DNA from: Gemmatimonadota bacterium
Lineage (GTDB): Bacteria; GCA-2686955
Direction of reading: 5' to 3'
Assembly: GCA_026991065.1 (NCBI GenBank)
Contig: JALXCG010000584.1
Location: 1 to 15,452 of the forward strand
DNA length: 15,452 nt
This document shows, piece by piece, positions 5,550-12,908 of the stretch. Numbering within the stretch: the first letter of the stretch is position 1; the number at the start of each line of letters is the position of its first letter. Below the pieces are notes generated by a model. That model ran no database searches and was not told the DNA's origin. It saw only the letters and a list, made by a program, of their open reading frames with translations. Position numbers and translations under genes: made by a program.

Positions 5550-8006
5550 TCACCCCCCGAAGTTGGGGGTCTCGGAACCGTCGGCGCGCAGGCACCAGGG
5601 GAGCCAAACCAGAGTCACGGGTGCGGTGACCATATCTCCCTTGCGCGGACGAATCACCACCTCCTCCAGATCCAGGAGTTCGGCATCGACAGAACTGTTG
5701 CACTCTTCGACGTCGGCCTGAAACTCTGTTTCCAGGGCGGCGAGCCGCTCCCGGGCGGCCGCCAGGCTCTCCTGCGCACGGGCGATATCCTCCTTCTCGC
5801 GACCGACCCGGCCGGCACTGCGCATGGCTGTGCTCGCCTTGCTGATTGTGGTGCTCGAAATCGCCTTGCGGCCAAAGAGGGCGCCCAGAATGGTGGCGCC
5901 GATCGAGACCGTGGCGGCAAGTTTCTGCTGACCGTGCTGCGCCTCTTCCCGCTCCACCCGCTGCTCAGCTTTGCGAATGCGCTCCTGAAGTGTGGCGAAC
6001 TTCTTGCTGTAGCGACGCTTCAGCTTCTCCATGGCGACATCGCGACGCTCCCGCAGCAAGAGCGCAAGGCGGCCGCGAAACTCCGCTTCGCTCTCGCCCG
6101 GGCGCGAATAGGCCTTGGGCGTGCGACACAGGTAGAGAATCAGTGGCATTTCGCGATAAGCGTGCGACACCAACATCTTGCTCCAGGTGCGATAGGACCT
6201 CTTGCTGCGCGCGGCGGCGGGCAGCGGCGCGAAGCGTGCCGGCAGTTCCGGCTCGGCGCGGGTGTCGGCCTCCTGCAAGAGATCAGCGGCGGCCCAGGGA
6301 TCGCCGGCGGCAGCCTCTGTAAGCGGGGCCGCAAGGGTGGCATCGCGCCAGTCATCGACCCCGGCGGGTGACTTCACATAGTGCAGGCGGACGCGCCCGA
6401 GCAGCGCCGGCCGGTAGAGACGCGATCCGGCGGCGGCAGTGGTCTCCCGGAGAAAGAGCTGGTCGATTCCCGGCGGCAAAACCGGTCGCTGAGCGCCGGC
6501 CGCCACAGGCGGAGGCGAAGGCGGGGTCGTTGCGGCGGGTGGGGACGAGGGCGCCGCCACCGAGCCGGGAGAGCCGGCCATCACCTCGCGTCGCGCCTGC
6601 ATCAAGCGGGCGATCTGGGCCTGGGTCAGCGGGCCGCGCAGGTAGGAGAGGGCCCACCGTGTGTGGAACAGAACCGGCGCCTCCTCATGCACATTGTTCA
6701 TCAGGAAGACGCGACTCTTCAGACCGGAGAGGCGCGCCTCCATCTGCGCGCGGTCAAACACCGCCCCGGTCGCCGCCGATGCGCCCTCCAGCCCATCGAG
6801 CACGCGCATCTTGTCGCGTTCAGTCTGCAACCGCCCCAGGAACCAGGTGCCGGCATTGGAGAGAGCCTTGTAGTCGAGATCCACCGGATTCTGGGTTGCC
6901 AGCAGCACACCCAGCCCATAAGCCCGGGCCTGTTTGAGCAGGGTCAGCAGCGGAGTCTTCGAGGGTGGATTGGCGGTCGGTGGCAGATAGCCAAAGACCT
7001 CGTCCATATAGAGAAGAGCGCGCAGGCTGCCGGTTCCGGGCTGAGCGCGCATCCACGACACCAATTCGGTCAGAAGCAGCGTTACAAAAAACATCCGCTC
7101 GGTGTCGTTCAAATGGGCGATCGACAAAATCGCCAGGCGCGGCTTGCCGCCCGGTGTGTAGAGGAGATGATTGATGTCAAGCGGCTCCCCCTCCATCCAG
7201 GCCGCGAATCCCGGCGAAGCCAGGATGTTGTTAACAGTCATCGCCAGCCCGAAACGCTCCTTCGCGGGATAGAAGGTTTCGACCGGGAAGACCCCCACAC
7301 TGTCGAAAGGAGGTTCCTGAATCTGCCGAATCAATCCAGGCAGATCCAGATTCTGCCCAGCGCGCCAGACCCGATCGAGGATGTTCGCGATCAGAATGTG
7401 GTCGCGGCTGCGCACCGGGTCATCATCCAGCCCCAGCAACACCAGAAGCCCGGAAGTGGCCGCGGCTACTCGCTCGCGCAGCGCCCCGGGATCGGCACGC
7501 ACAGCCGGCGGCGGAGCGGCGAAAGAGCGCAACACCCGCAGCGGAATCCCGGACCCGCCGCCCGGCGTGTAGATCGCCACATCGGCCGCTTCGCGCAGCC
7601 GCCGGATCCGCTCTCCATCCTGCCCCCATTGCGCCAGCCCCTTCCTCCACAGAGTGGCGCGATCGCGCGCGAACTCATGGACGCTCATCCCCTTGCGCTG
7701 TGCCTCCGCCTCGTCCACCCAAGGCTGAAAATCGTCCGGCTGCAGATCGGGAAAGGTGAGCATCAGATTTCCCAGATCACCCTTGGGGTCGATGAGCAGC
7801 GCCGGAATGCGATCGATCGCGGCCTCCTCCAGAAGCGACACACAGAGCCCGGTCTTGCCGCTGCCGGTCATTCCGACGCACACGGCGTGTGTCGTCAGAT
7901 CCTTGCTGTCATAGAGCAGCGGCTCGGCCGCTACTTCACCGCTGGCGGCGGAGACAGTTCGACCCAAGTAGAATGCGCCGAGTTTTTCATACGCTGACGG
8001 GTCCAT
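5550..8006 (-). CDS. HerA/TraG-like P-loop ATPase with coiled-coil and glycine-rich C-terminal region
   Basis: 818 aa. The N-terminal module carries Walker A GMTGSGKT (residues 45-52), the LLIDPKGDLGN segment (70-80), Walker B LLYMDEVFGYLPP (331-343, with D335/E336) and a sensor-like LLATQNPVDLDYKAL (368-382), as in HerA/FtsK/VirB4-type hexameric motors. A Pro/Ala linker (478-508) leads to a conserved-looking domain (about 510-640, including YRPALLGRVRLHYV). Then come a charged coiled coil (about 640-698), a small-residue hydrophobic patch VSIGATILGALFGRK (700-714) and a second coiled coil (735-770). ATG at 8006 was chosen because GAGGAG lies six bases upstream and the family-like sequence starts there; an upstream open extension to 8294 overlaps the GH1 gene and is Arg-rich nonsense. 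The protein belongs to a widespread, largely uncharacterised 'ATP-binding protein' group. It is followed directly by the dynamin-like gene. DNA translocation is possible but not proven. Confidence 0.9.
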   Translation of the reverse strand: MDPSAYEKLGAFYLGRTVSAASGEVAAEPLLYDSKDLTTHAVCVGMTGSGKTGLCVSLLEEAAIDRIPALLIDPKGDLGNLMLTFPDLQPDDFQPWVDEAEAQRKGMSVHEFARDRATLWRKGLAQWGQDGERIRRLREAADVAIYTPGGGSGIPLRVLRSFAAPPPAVRADPGALRERVAAATSGLLVLLGLDDDPVRSRDHILIANILDRVWRAGQNLDLPGLIRQIQEPPFDSVGVFPVETFYPAKERFGLAMTVNNILASPGFAAWMEGEPLDINHLLYTPGGKPRLAILSIAHLNDTERMFFVTLLLTELVSWMRAQPGTGSLRALLYMDEVFGYLPPTANPPSKTPLLTLLKQARAYGLGVLLATQNPVDLDYKALSNAGTWFLGRLQTERDKMRVLDGLEGASAATGAVFDRAQMEARLSGLKSRVFLMNNVHEEAPVLFHTRWALSYLRGPLTQAQIARLMQARREVMAGSPGSVAAPSSPPAATTPPSPPPVAAGAQRPVLPPGIDQLFLRETTAAAGSRLYRPALLGRVRLHYVKSPAGVDDWRDATLAAPLTEAAAGDPWAAADLLQEADTRAEPELPARFAPLPAAARSKRSYRTWSKMLVSHAYREMPLILYLCRTPKAYSRPGESEAEFRGRLALLLRERRDVAMEKLKRRYSKKFATLQERIRKAEQRVEREEAQHGQQKLAATVSIGATILGALFGRKAISSTTISKASTAMRSAGRVGREKEDIARAQESLAAARERLAALETEFQADVEECNSSVDAELLDLEEVVIRPRKGDMVTAPVTLVWLPWCLRADGSETPNFGG
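5554..5569 (-). promoter_or_regulatory. Hairpin at the ATPase stop that could hide the start region of the dynamin gene
   Basis: The minus strand reads CCCCC-AACTTC-GGGGG followed by GTGAGTG, so the 3' arm of a 5-bp GC stem forms the only Shine-Dalgarno-like (G-rich) sequence before the GTG starts at 5549/5546. Ribosomes finishing the ATPase would open it. This would enforce coupled translation; it is inferred from sequence only. Confidence 0.35.
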
Positions 8007-8012
8007 GACGGG

Positions 8013-8018
8013 CTCCTC
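8013..8018 (-). promoter_or_regulatory. Ribosome binding site fixing the ATPase start
   Basis: GAGGAG on the minus strand, six bases before the ATG at 8006. It decides against the longer open frame that continues to 8294. Confidence 0.75.
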
Positions 8019-8029
8019 GTGGTCATCAG

Positions 8030-8055
8030 ATTCCGCTCTCGGGGCGCGGCGGAAT
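8030..8055. repeat. 7-bp inverted repeat in the leader of the ATPase-dynamin pair
   Basis: ATTCCGC (8030-8036) and GCGGAAT (8049-8055) are perfect reverse complements around a 12-base loop, within the 92-bp gap between the GH1 stop and the ATPase start and 11 bases upstream of its Shine-Dalgarno. No T-run follows on the minus strand, so a simple terminator is unlikely. An operator or mRNA element controlling this pair is possible. The rest of the gap is locally AT-richer than the surrounding genes, as expected for a promoter, but I see no convincing -35/-10 pair. Confidence 0.4.
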
Positions 8056-8098
8056 ATCAAAAGAATGACGGTCCAGGATATGGAGAATACACCAAACT

Positions 8099-9481
8099 TC
8101 AGTCGGCGAAACGAGCAGCTATGCAGCCGGCCTCGATGTCTGCGGAATAACGTTCCAGAATCTCGGGCGTCAGCCCATTGGCGGCGATGATCTCGCTCAG
8201 CATGGCGGCGCTGGGGCGCGGGCGCCGGCGCAGCTCCGGATCGTCGTGGTCCATGGCGACCAATCCGAACCGTTTGGCAAACCCTTCGCGCCACTCGAAG
8301 TTGTCGGTGAAGCTCCAGTGCATGTAACCGCGAATGTCGCAGCCTTCAATCAAGGCCTGGTGCAACTGCTGCAGGTGAGAGAGGATATAGCGTCGGCGCT
8401 GGCGATCGCCGGAATCGCAGCAGCCGTTCTCGGTGATGTAGATCGGTCGGCCAAAACGACGCCGAACGGCGTGCAAAACTAAGCGGAAGCCGGGGGGATA
8501 GATCTGCCATCCCATCTCGCTCGTTTCTACGCCGGGGGGCACGTGGTAGCCGCCGCTTTTGACATTGGAGAGGGTTCCGGCATCCAGGCGGGTGCTGATT
8601 CGCATGTAGTAGTTCACGCCGATAAAGTCGACGCTACCCGCAAGGCCGGGGATCTCCCGCCCCATTCCCCAGGGCCACTGCACACGGCCGCTGACCACAC
8701 TCTCATCCCAGGCTTCAAAACTGACCCGCGCAACCAGCCGGGAAAGCACTCGCTCCAGCGGCAAAAGGGGCCCCTTGTCGTGGTACGGTTCGACCCACTG
8801 GTAGGCACCCGCAAAGCCCACTCGCGGCGGGCCATCGCCGTTGGCCGGATGAGCCACCAGATTGTGGATGCAGGTGTAGGCCAGGGCGTGAGCCTCCAGC
8901 AGCACGCGAAAAACCCGCGCCGCCTCCAGCGGACGGCGCCGGCAGGGCGGGTGGTAACCGGCCAGATAACCGGCAAGTACCGGAACCATCGGCTCGTTCA
9001 GGGTGATCCACAGGTCCACCAGATCGCCGAACTCCGGAATCACGCGCAGCAGAAAATGCTCCCAGCGCGCCAGGGCATCCGGCGCCAACCAGGAACCGGC
9101 GGCAGCAAACCACTGCGGCACCACCCAGTGGTTCAGGGTCAGGCAAACGCGAATGCCGCGGCGCTGCAGATCCTCCAGAATCCGCCGGTAGTGGGCGATC
9201 GCCTCCGGGTCGAAACGATCGCGCTCCGGCTCGATGCGCGCCCACTCGATCCCCAGCCGAAAAACGTTGCAACCGATCTTCTGCAGCAGATCGTGGTCGG
9301 TGCGGAAACGGTTCCAGTAATCACAAGCGCGCCCGCTGCGGGTAGCGTCCTTGACCAGCCCCTGCTGCTCCCACGCCCACCAGTTGCTGTGGGTGTTGTT
9401 GCCCTCAACCTGGTGCCCCGCGGTCGCCACCCCCCAGAGGAACCCGGCGGGAAAAACCCTGCGCGCGGACCGCTCCGGCAT
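8099..9481 (-). CDS. Glycoside hydrolase family 1 beta-glycosidase
   Basis: 460 aa, the normal GH1 length, a single (beta/alpha)8 barrel that hydrolyses beta-linked glycosides by a retaining mechanism. The acid/base Glu is E163 in TLNEP and the nucleophile is E351 in ITENG. The sugar-binding Gln/Glu region appears as GHQVEGNN (22-29), followed by the WWAWE segment, and the aglycone/glycone wall as HWSFTDNFEW (388-397). The HQVEG form marks a subgroup distinct from the classic bglA/bglB enzymes. No signal peptide is seen, so the enzyme is probably cytoplasmic and acts on imported disaccharides or glycosides; the sugar specificity cannot be read from sequence. The ATG at 9481 lies 6 nt after the mtnA stop, with AGAGAGG upstream, so it is very likely co-transcribed with mtnA. 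No sugar transporter or phosphotransferase gene is adjacent. Confidence 0.94.
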   Translation of the reverse strand: MPERSARRVFPAGFLWGVATAGHQVEGNNTHSNWWAWEQQGLVKDATRSGRACDYWNRFRTDHDLLQKIGCNVFRLGIEWARIEPERDRFDPEAIAHYRRILEDLQRRGIRVCLTLNHWVVPQWFAAAGSWLAPDALARWEHFLLRVIPEFGDLVDLWITLNEPMVPVLAGYLAGYHPPCRRRPLEAARVFRVLLEAHALAYTCIHNLVAHPANGDGPPRVGFAGAYQWVEPYHDKGPLLPLERVLSRLVARVSFEAWDESVVSGRVQWPWGMGREIPGLAGSVDFIGVNYYMRISTRLDAGTLSNVKSGGYHVPPGVETSEMGWQIYPPGFRLVLHAVRRRFGRPIYITENGCCDSGDRQRRRYILSHLQQLHQALIEGCDIRGYMHWSFTDNFEWREGFAKRFGLVAMDHDDPELRRRPRPSAAMLSEIIAANGLTPEILERYSADIEAGCIAARFAD

Positions 9482-9487
9482 TGACGC

Positions 9488-10543
9488 CTAACCTCTCTCT
9501 TCAGCGCCGGCCGCGGCCACCACGGCACCCATGTCATAGGGGGGGCGATGAATCCCGCGCTCAGTGATAATCGCGCTCACCAAGCGATGCGGCGTCACAT
9601 CGAAGGCGGGGTTGGCCGCCGTCACACCGGCCGGGCCGATCGCCTGACCGTTGATCTGCAGCACTTCAGCCGCACTTCGCTCCTCGATCGGCACCTCGGC
9701 GCCACAAGGAGTGGCGGGATCGAGCGTGGAGATCGGCGCGGCGACATAGAAAGGAACCCCGTGCTCACGGGCCAGTAGGGCCACGGTGTAGGTGCCGATC
9801 TTGTTCACCACATCGCCATTGGCGGCGATCCGGTCGGCGCCGACCACAACCAGGTCCACCTGACCAGTCTGGAACAGGCGCCCGGCGGCGGTGTCGCTGA
9901 TCAGGTTGAGGGGAATCCCCTCGCGCTGCAGCTCCCAGGCGGTGAGTCGCGCGCCCTGCTGCCGGGGACGGGTTTCATCCACCCACACATGCACCTGTTT
10001 GCCGGCGGCGTGCGCCTTGTAGACCACGGCCAGAGCGGTCCCCCACTCGACGGTGGCCAGGGAGCCGGCGTTGCAGTGAGTCAAAATGCGTGCTTGCGCC
10101 GGAACCAGGCGGGCGCCGTGAGTGCCCAGCGCGGCATTGGCGGCGGCATCCTCCGCGGCGATGGCCCGGGCTTCGGCAAGGGTGGCCCGAGCAAGTTCAG
10201 CCGCGGTCGCCCCGGCGCCCAGCGCGGCCACCGCTGCGCGCACCCGCTGCAGCGCCCATACCAGGTTCACGGCCGTGGGGCGGGTTGCCGCGAGTCCCGC
10301 CGCCGCCTCGTCAAAACCGCGCCACCAATCCGCAGGCTCAGCCCCGCTCGCCTGCGCCGCTGCCAGCGCCAGGCCGAATGCCGCCGCGGCCCCGATCGCC
10401 GGCGCTCCACGCACCGCCATGTCGGCAATCGCGGTCGCCACATCCTGCCAGCGGTGTAGTTCCAGATACTCCAGGGCGTATGGCAAGCGCCGCTGATCGA
10501 TCATCCGCAGATGGTCATCTACCCAATCCAGCGTTCGCAACAA
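9488..10543 (-). CDS. mtnA: S-methyl-5-thioribose-1-phosphate isomerase
   Basis: 351 aa. Converts 5-methylthioribose-1-phosphate to 5-methylthioribulose-1-phosphate in the methionine salvage pathway (cytoplasm). Family motifs are complete: MAVRGAPAIG (42-51), the catalytic Cys157 in THCNAGSLAT, VDETRPRQQGARLTAWEL (188-205), the catalytic Asp237 in VVGADRIAANGD and NKIGTY (247-252). The distinction from the related eIF2B-alpha-like regulatory proteins rests on these Cys/Asp residues. The start is TTG at 10543 (or the adjacent TTG at 10540), supported by a very strong Shine-Dalgarno; the first internal ATG (codon 14) would remove conserved N-terminal sequence. It lies 24 nt after hisS and 6 nt before the GH1 gene. 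No other mtn gene (mtnK, B, C, D) is visible in the window, so the rest of the pathway must be elsewhere or the enzyme serves a shunt. Confidence 0.96.
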   Translation of the reverse strand: MLRTLDWVDDHLRMIDQRRLPYALEYLELHRWQDVATAIADMAVRGAPAIGAAAAFGLALAAAQASGAEPADWWRGFDEAAAGLAATRPTAVNLVWALQRVRAAVAALGAGATAAELARATLAEARAIAAEDAAANAALGTHGARLVPAQARILTHCNAGSLATVEWGTALAVVYKAHAAGKQVHVWVDETRPRQQGARLTAWELQREGIPLNLISDTAAGRLFQTGQVDLVVVGADRIAANGDVVNKIGTYTVALLAREHGVPFYVAAPISTLDPATPCGAEVPIEERSAAEVLQINGQAIGPAGVTAANPAFDVTPHRLVSAIITERGIHRPPYDMGAVVAAAGAEERG

Positions 10544-10549
10544 AACAGT

Positions 10550-10559
10550 CTCCTCCTCC
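10550..10559 (-). promoter_or_regulatory. Very strong Shine-Dalgarno for the TTG start of mtnA
   Basis: The minus strand reads GGAGGAGGAG, then ACTGTT, then TTGTTG. The long purine tract at ideal spacing explains how a weak TTG start can be used and fixes the N-terminus of MtnA. Confidence 0.8.
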
Positions 10560-10567
10560 GCGAGCCA

Positions 10568-11839
10568 TCAATCGGCGCGGAGCAGTTCCTCCAGCGACAG
10601 ATCCCGTTCCGCGCCGGTTTCCAGGTTCTTGACCCGCACTTTGCCGCGCGCCCACTCGTCCGGTGCCAGCAACACCATGCGCCGCCCACCGACGCGATCC
10701 GCGTGCTTGAACGCGGCCTTCACCTTCTTGGACTCCAGCATCAGATCGACCCGGCGACCGGCGGCCCGCAGCTTGGTGGCAACCTGGCAGGCGGCCGGAC
10801 GCAACTCCTCGGCAAAGGCGAACACAATGTCGTCCACACATGGCGGCAACTCGGGCAGCAGCCCTTTGTCACCCAGCAACTCGACCAGCACCACATCGCC
10901 AAAACCGAATCCGCAGGCGGGAATGTCCTTGCCGCCAAAGGTCGACAGAAGGTGGTCGTAACGACCGCCGCCGCAGATCGCGCGCAGGGTCGCGCCGCGG
11001 TCGAAGGCTTCGAAGACCACGCCCGTATAGTAGGCGAGTCCGCGTACAATCGACGCATCAAAACAGAGCCATTCGCCGAATCCGTAGTCGCTCACCAAGC
11101 GGAACAGACGCCGCAACTCCACCACCGCGGGATCATCCTCTCCGACGCTGGCCGCCAACTGCTCCAGATCCTTGATCGAAAGCGTGTCAAGCAGGCGCTC
11201 GATCTGTTCGGGCTCGAGGCCGAGCGCGGCCAAATCGGCAACCAGAGTCTCGCGGGGCAGCTTGTCGAGCTTATCCACCAGCACGCAGGCCTCGGCAAAA
11301 CGCTCCGCCGGCACCCCCAGATCATCCATGACCCCCTGCAAAACCTTGCGGCTTGAAACCCGAATGCCGACGTCGGCCGGAGTCAATCCCAGGCGCTCAA
11401 AAAGTGTCGCGATCGCGGCCAGGAGTTCCGCCTCGGCGGTCACATCGGCCACGCCGAAGAGATCCATGTTCCACTGGTAGTGCTCCCGCTTGCGGCCGCG
11501 GGTCATGCGTTCATAACGCCAGCACTGCGGGATGCTGAACCAGCGGATCGGCAGCGCCAGCGAGCGCCCCTTCTGCAGCACCATGCGCGCCAGCGACGGC
11601 GTCATCTCCGGGCGCAGGGCAACCCGCCGCCCCCCCTTGTCTTCAAAGCTGTAAAGTTGCGCGGTGATCTCTTCGCCCGCCTTGCGGATGTAGATCTCTT
11701 CGCTTTCCAGCACCGGGGCATCGTACTCCTCGAAAGCGAAAAGCCTGGCGACCTCGCGCCAGTGCGCAAAAATCCAGGAGCGCAAGCGCATGTCATCGGG
11801 GAAAAAGTCTCGGGTTCCGCGAGGCGGTTGCAACTGCAT
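10568..11839 (-). CDS. hisS: Histidyl-tRNA synthetase, plant-organelle-like lineage
   Basis: 423 aa class II synthetase that charges tRNA-His with histidine. Visible elements: PRGTRDFFPDDM at the N-terminus (6-17), the LRPEMTPSLARMV segment (75-87), motif 2 with WRYERMTRGRKREHYQWN (107-124), the histidine-binding RGLAYYTGVVFEAF (266-279, R266) and GGGRYDHLL (290-298). In the place of motif 3 it has CGFGFGDVVLVELL (309-322), where classical bacterial HisRS has a GFGxER-type sequence. The C-terminal anticodon-binding domain spans about 335-423. The same GFGFGD form, the EHYQWNMD extension and the VSSRKVLQ sequence (161-168) are what I recall from plant mitochondrial/chloroplast HisRS. ATG at 11839 has only a weak ribosome site but fits the family N-terminus. 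It sits between oppF (55 nt upstream) and mtnA (24 nt downstream). The enzyme class is certain; the lineage statement rests on recalled sequences. Confidence 0.95.
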   Translation of the reverse strand: MQLQPPRGTRDFFPDDMRLRSWIFAHWREVARLFAFEEYDAPVLESEEIYIRKAGEEITAQLYSFEDKGGRRVALRPEMTPSLARMVLQKGRSLALPIRWFSIPQCWRYERMTRGRKREHYQWNMDLFGVADVTAEAELLAAIATLFERLGLTPADVGIRVSSRKVLQGVMDDLGVPAERFAEACVLVDKLDKLPRETLVADLAALGLEPEQIERLLDTLSIKDLEQLAASVGEDDPAVVELRRLFRLVSDYGFGEWLCFDASIVRGLAYYTGVVFEAFDRGATLRAICGGGRYDHLLSTFGGKDIPACGFGFGDVVLVELLGDKGLLPELPPCVDDIVFAFAEELRPAACQVATKLRAAGRRVDLMLESKKVKAAFKHADRVGGRRMVLLAPDEWARGKVRVKNLETGAERDLSLEELLRAD

Positions 11840-11894
11840 GACAGGAATCCGGGTTTGGGTCTCGAATGGCGGGAAGTCGCGCCGATGGCGGTGA

Positions 11895-12908
11895 TCATTC
11901 GCCCAGCAGATGGCAGGAAGCGGTATGCCTGTCGCTCAACTGCGTGGTTCGGGGATAGCTCTCCCGGCACCGGGCTTCGGCGACCGGGCAGCGCTCGTGG
12001 AAATAGCATCCAGATGGCGGATTGATCGGCGAAGGCACATCCCCCTGGAGTGGAATGCGCTGCTTGCGCGCTTTCGGATCGGCCGAAGGAACCGAGGAGA
12101 GCAGCGCGCGCGTGTAGGGATGGCGTGGATCGGCAAAAAGCTCTTCAGTCGGCGCCGTCTCCACAATCCGCCCCAGGTACATGACGGCGATCCGGTCGGA
12201 GATGTACTTCACCACTGAAAGATCGTGAGCGATGAAAAGAAAAGCGAGCCGGTACTCCTCCTGCAGATCCTTGAGCAGATTGATCACCTGCGCCTGAATC
12301 GAAACATCGAGCGCACTCACCGCTTCATCACAGACGATAAAACGCGGCTCCAGAGCCAGGGCCCGGGCGATCCCGACGCGCTGCCGCTGCCCGCCGGAGA
12401 ACTCATGCGGAAAACGGTTCAGGGCGTCCTTGCGCAGCCCCACCCGAACCAGCAACTCCGCAACCCGATCTTCGGTCTCCGCGCCCCGGGTGACGCCATG
12501 CACGCGAAGCGCTTCGCCAATGATGTTGCCCACGGTCAGGCGCGGATTCAGGCTCGAATAGGGATCCTGAAAAATGATCTGCAGATGTTGCCGCCAGGGC
12601 CGCAGTTCCTTGGTTGAAAGGGCAAAAAGATCTACGCCGGGCGCGTCTTCCTCCGGGTAGTAGATGGCTGAGCCGGCGGTAGGATCGAGCAGGCGCAGGA
12701 GCGTGCGTCCGGTCGTGGTCTTGCCGCAGCCGGACTCCCCCACCAGGCTCAGTGTCTCCTGCCGGCCGACATCGAACGAAACATCATCCACCGCTTTCAC
12801 ATCGCCGACATGGCGCTGAAACACGCCCCGCTTGATCGGAAAAAACTTCTTCAGTCCCCGCACCTCGATCAGATTGGCTGATTGCGTGGTCCGCGCCGGG
12901 TTGCTCAT
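11895..12908 (-). CDS. oppF: Peptide ABC transporter ATP-binding protein (OppF/DppF type)
   Basis: 337 aa ATPase subunit of an oligopeptide/dipeptide importer, on the cytoplasmic face of the membrane. It has Walker A GESGCGKT (57-64), the Q-loop IIFQDP (111-116), the signature [15 protein letters not shown] (170-184), Walker [13 protein letters not shown] (190-201) and the switch His in FIAHDLSVV (225-233). The OppF/DppF-specific C-terminal oligo_HPY region ([10 protein letters not shown] onward) carries Cys301, Cys307, Cys314 and Cys332. It is distinguished from OppD by the [21 protein letters not shown]-terminus. The start ATG overlaps the oppD stop by four bases (ATGA), so the two are translationally coupled. 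The Asp in the usual DEP motif is kept, but the residue after Glu is Ala (DEA), as is common in OppF. Substrate not predictable beyond peptides or small peptide-like compounds. Confidence 0.95.
   Translation of the reverse strand: MSNPARTTQSANLIEVRGLKKFFPIKRGVFQRHVGDVKAVDDVSFDVGRQETLSLVGESGCGKTTTGRTLLRLLDPTAGSAIYYPEEDAPGVDLFALSTKELRPWRQHLQIIFQDPYSSLNPRLTVGNIIGEALRVHGVTRGAETEDRVAELLVRVGLRKDALNRFPHEFSGGQRQRVGIARALALEPRFIVCDEAVSALDVSIQAQVINLLKDLQEEYRLAFLFIAHDLSVVKYISDRIAVMYLGRIVETAPTEELFADPRHPYTRALLSSVPSADPKARKQRIPLQGDVPSPINPPSGCYFHERCPVAEARCRESYPRTTQLSDRHTASCHLLGE

Noticed and set aside
3486-6371. A 961-codon open frame on the plus strand opposite the dynamin-like and ATPase genes
   Set aside because: Its translation is rich in Arg, Gln, His, Gly and Pro with no domain, and the minus strand carries two proteins with intact catalytic motifs. 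Long antisense frames are expected in GC-rich DNA.
6381-7997. A 538-codon plus-strand open frame opposite the HerA-like ATPase
   Set aside because: Shadow of the ATPase gene with biased Arg/Gln/His composition and no recognisable motif.
8007-8294. N-terminal extension of the ATPase frame up to 8294
   Set aside because: It overlaps the GH1 gene, is Arg-rich, and a good ribosome binding site precedes the ATG at 8006.
9488-10543. Whether mtnA is an eIF2B-like regulatory subunit or ribose-1,5-bisphosphate isomerase instead
   Set aside because: The catalytic Cys157 and Asp237 in their MtnA contexts and the RGAPAIG motif fit MtnA best.
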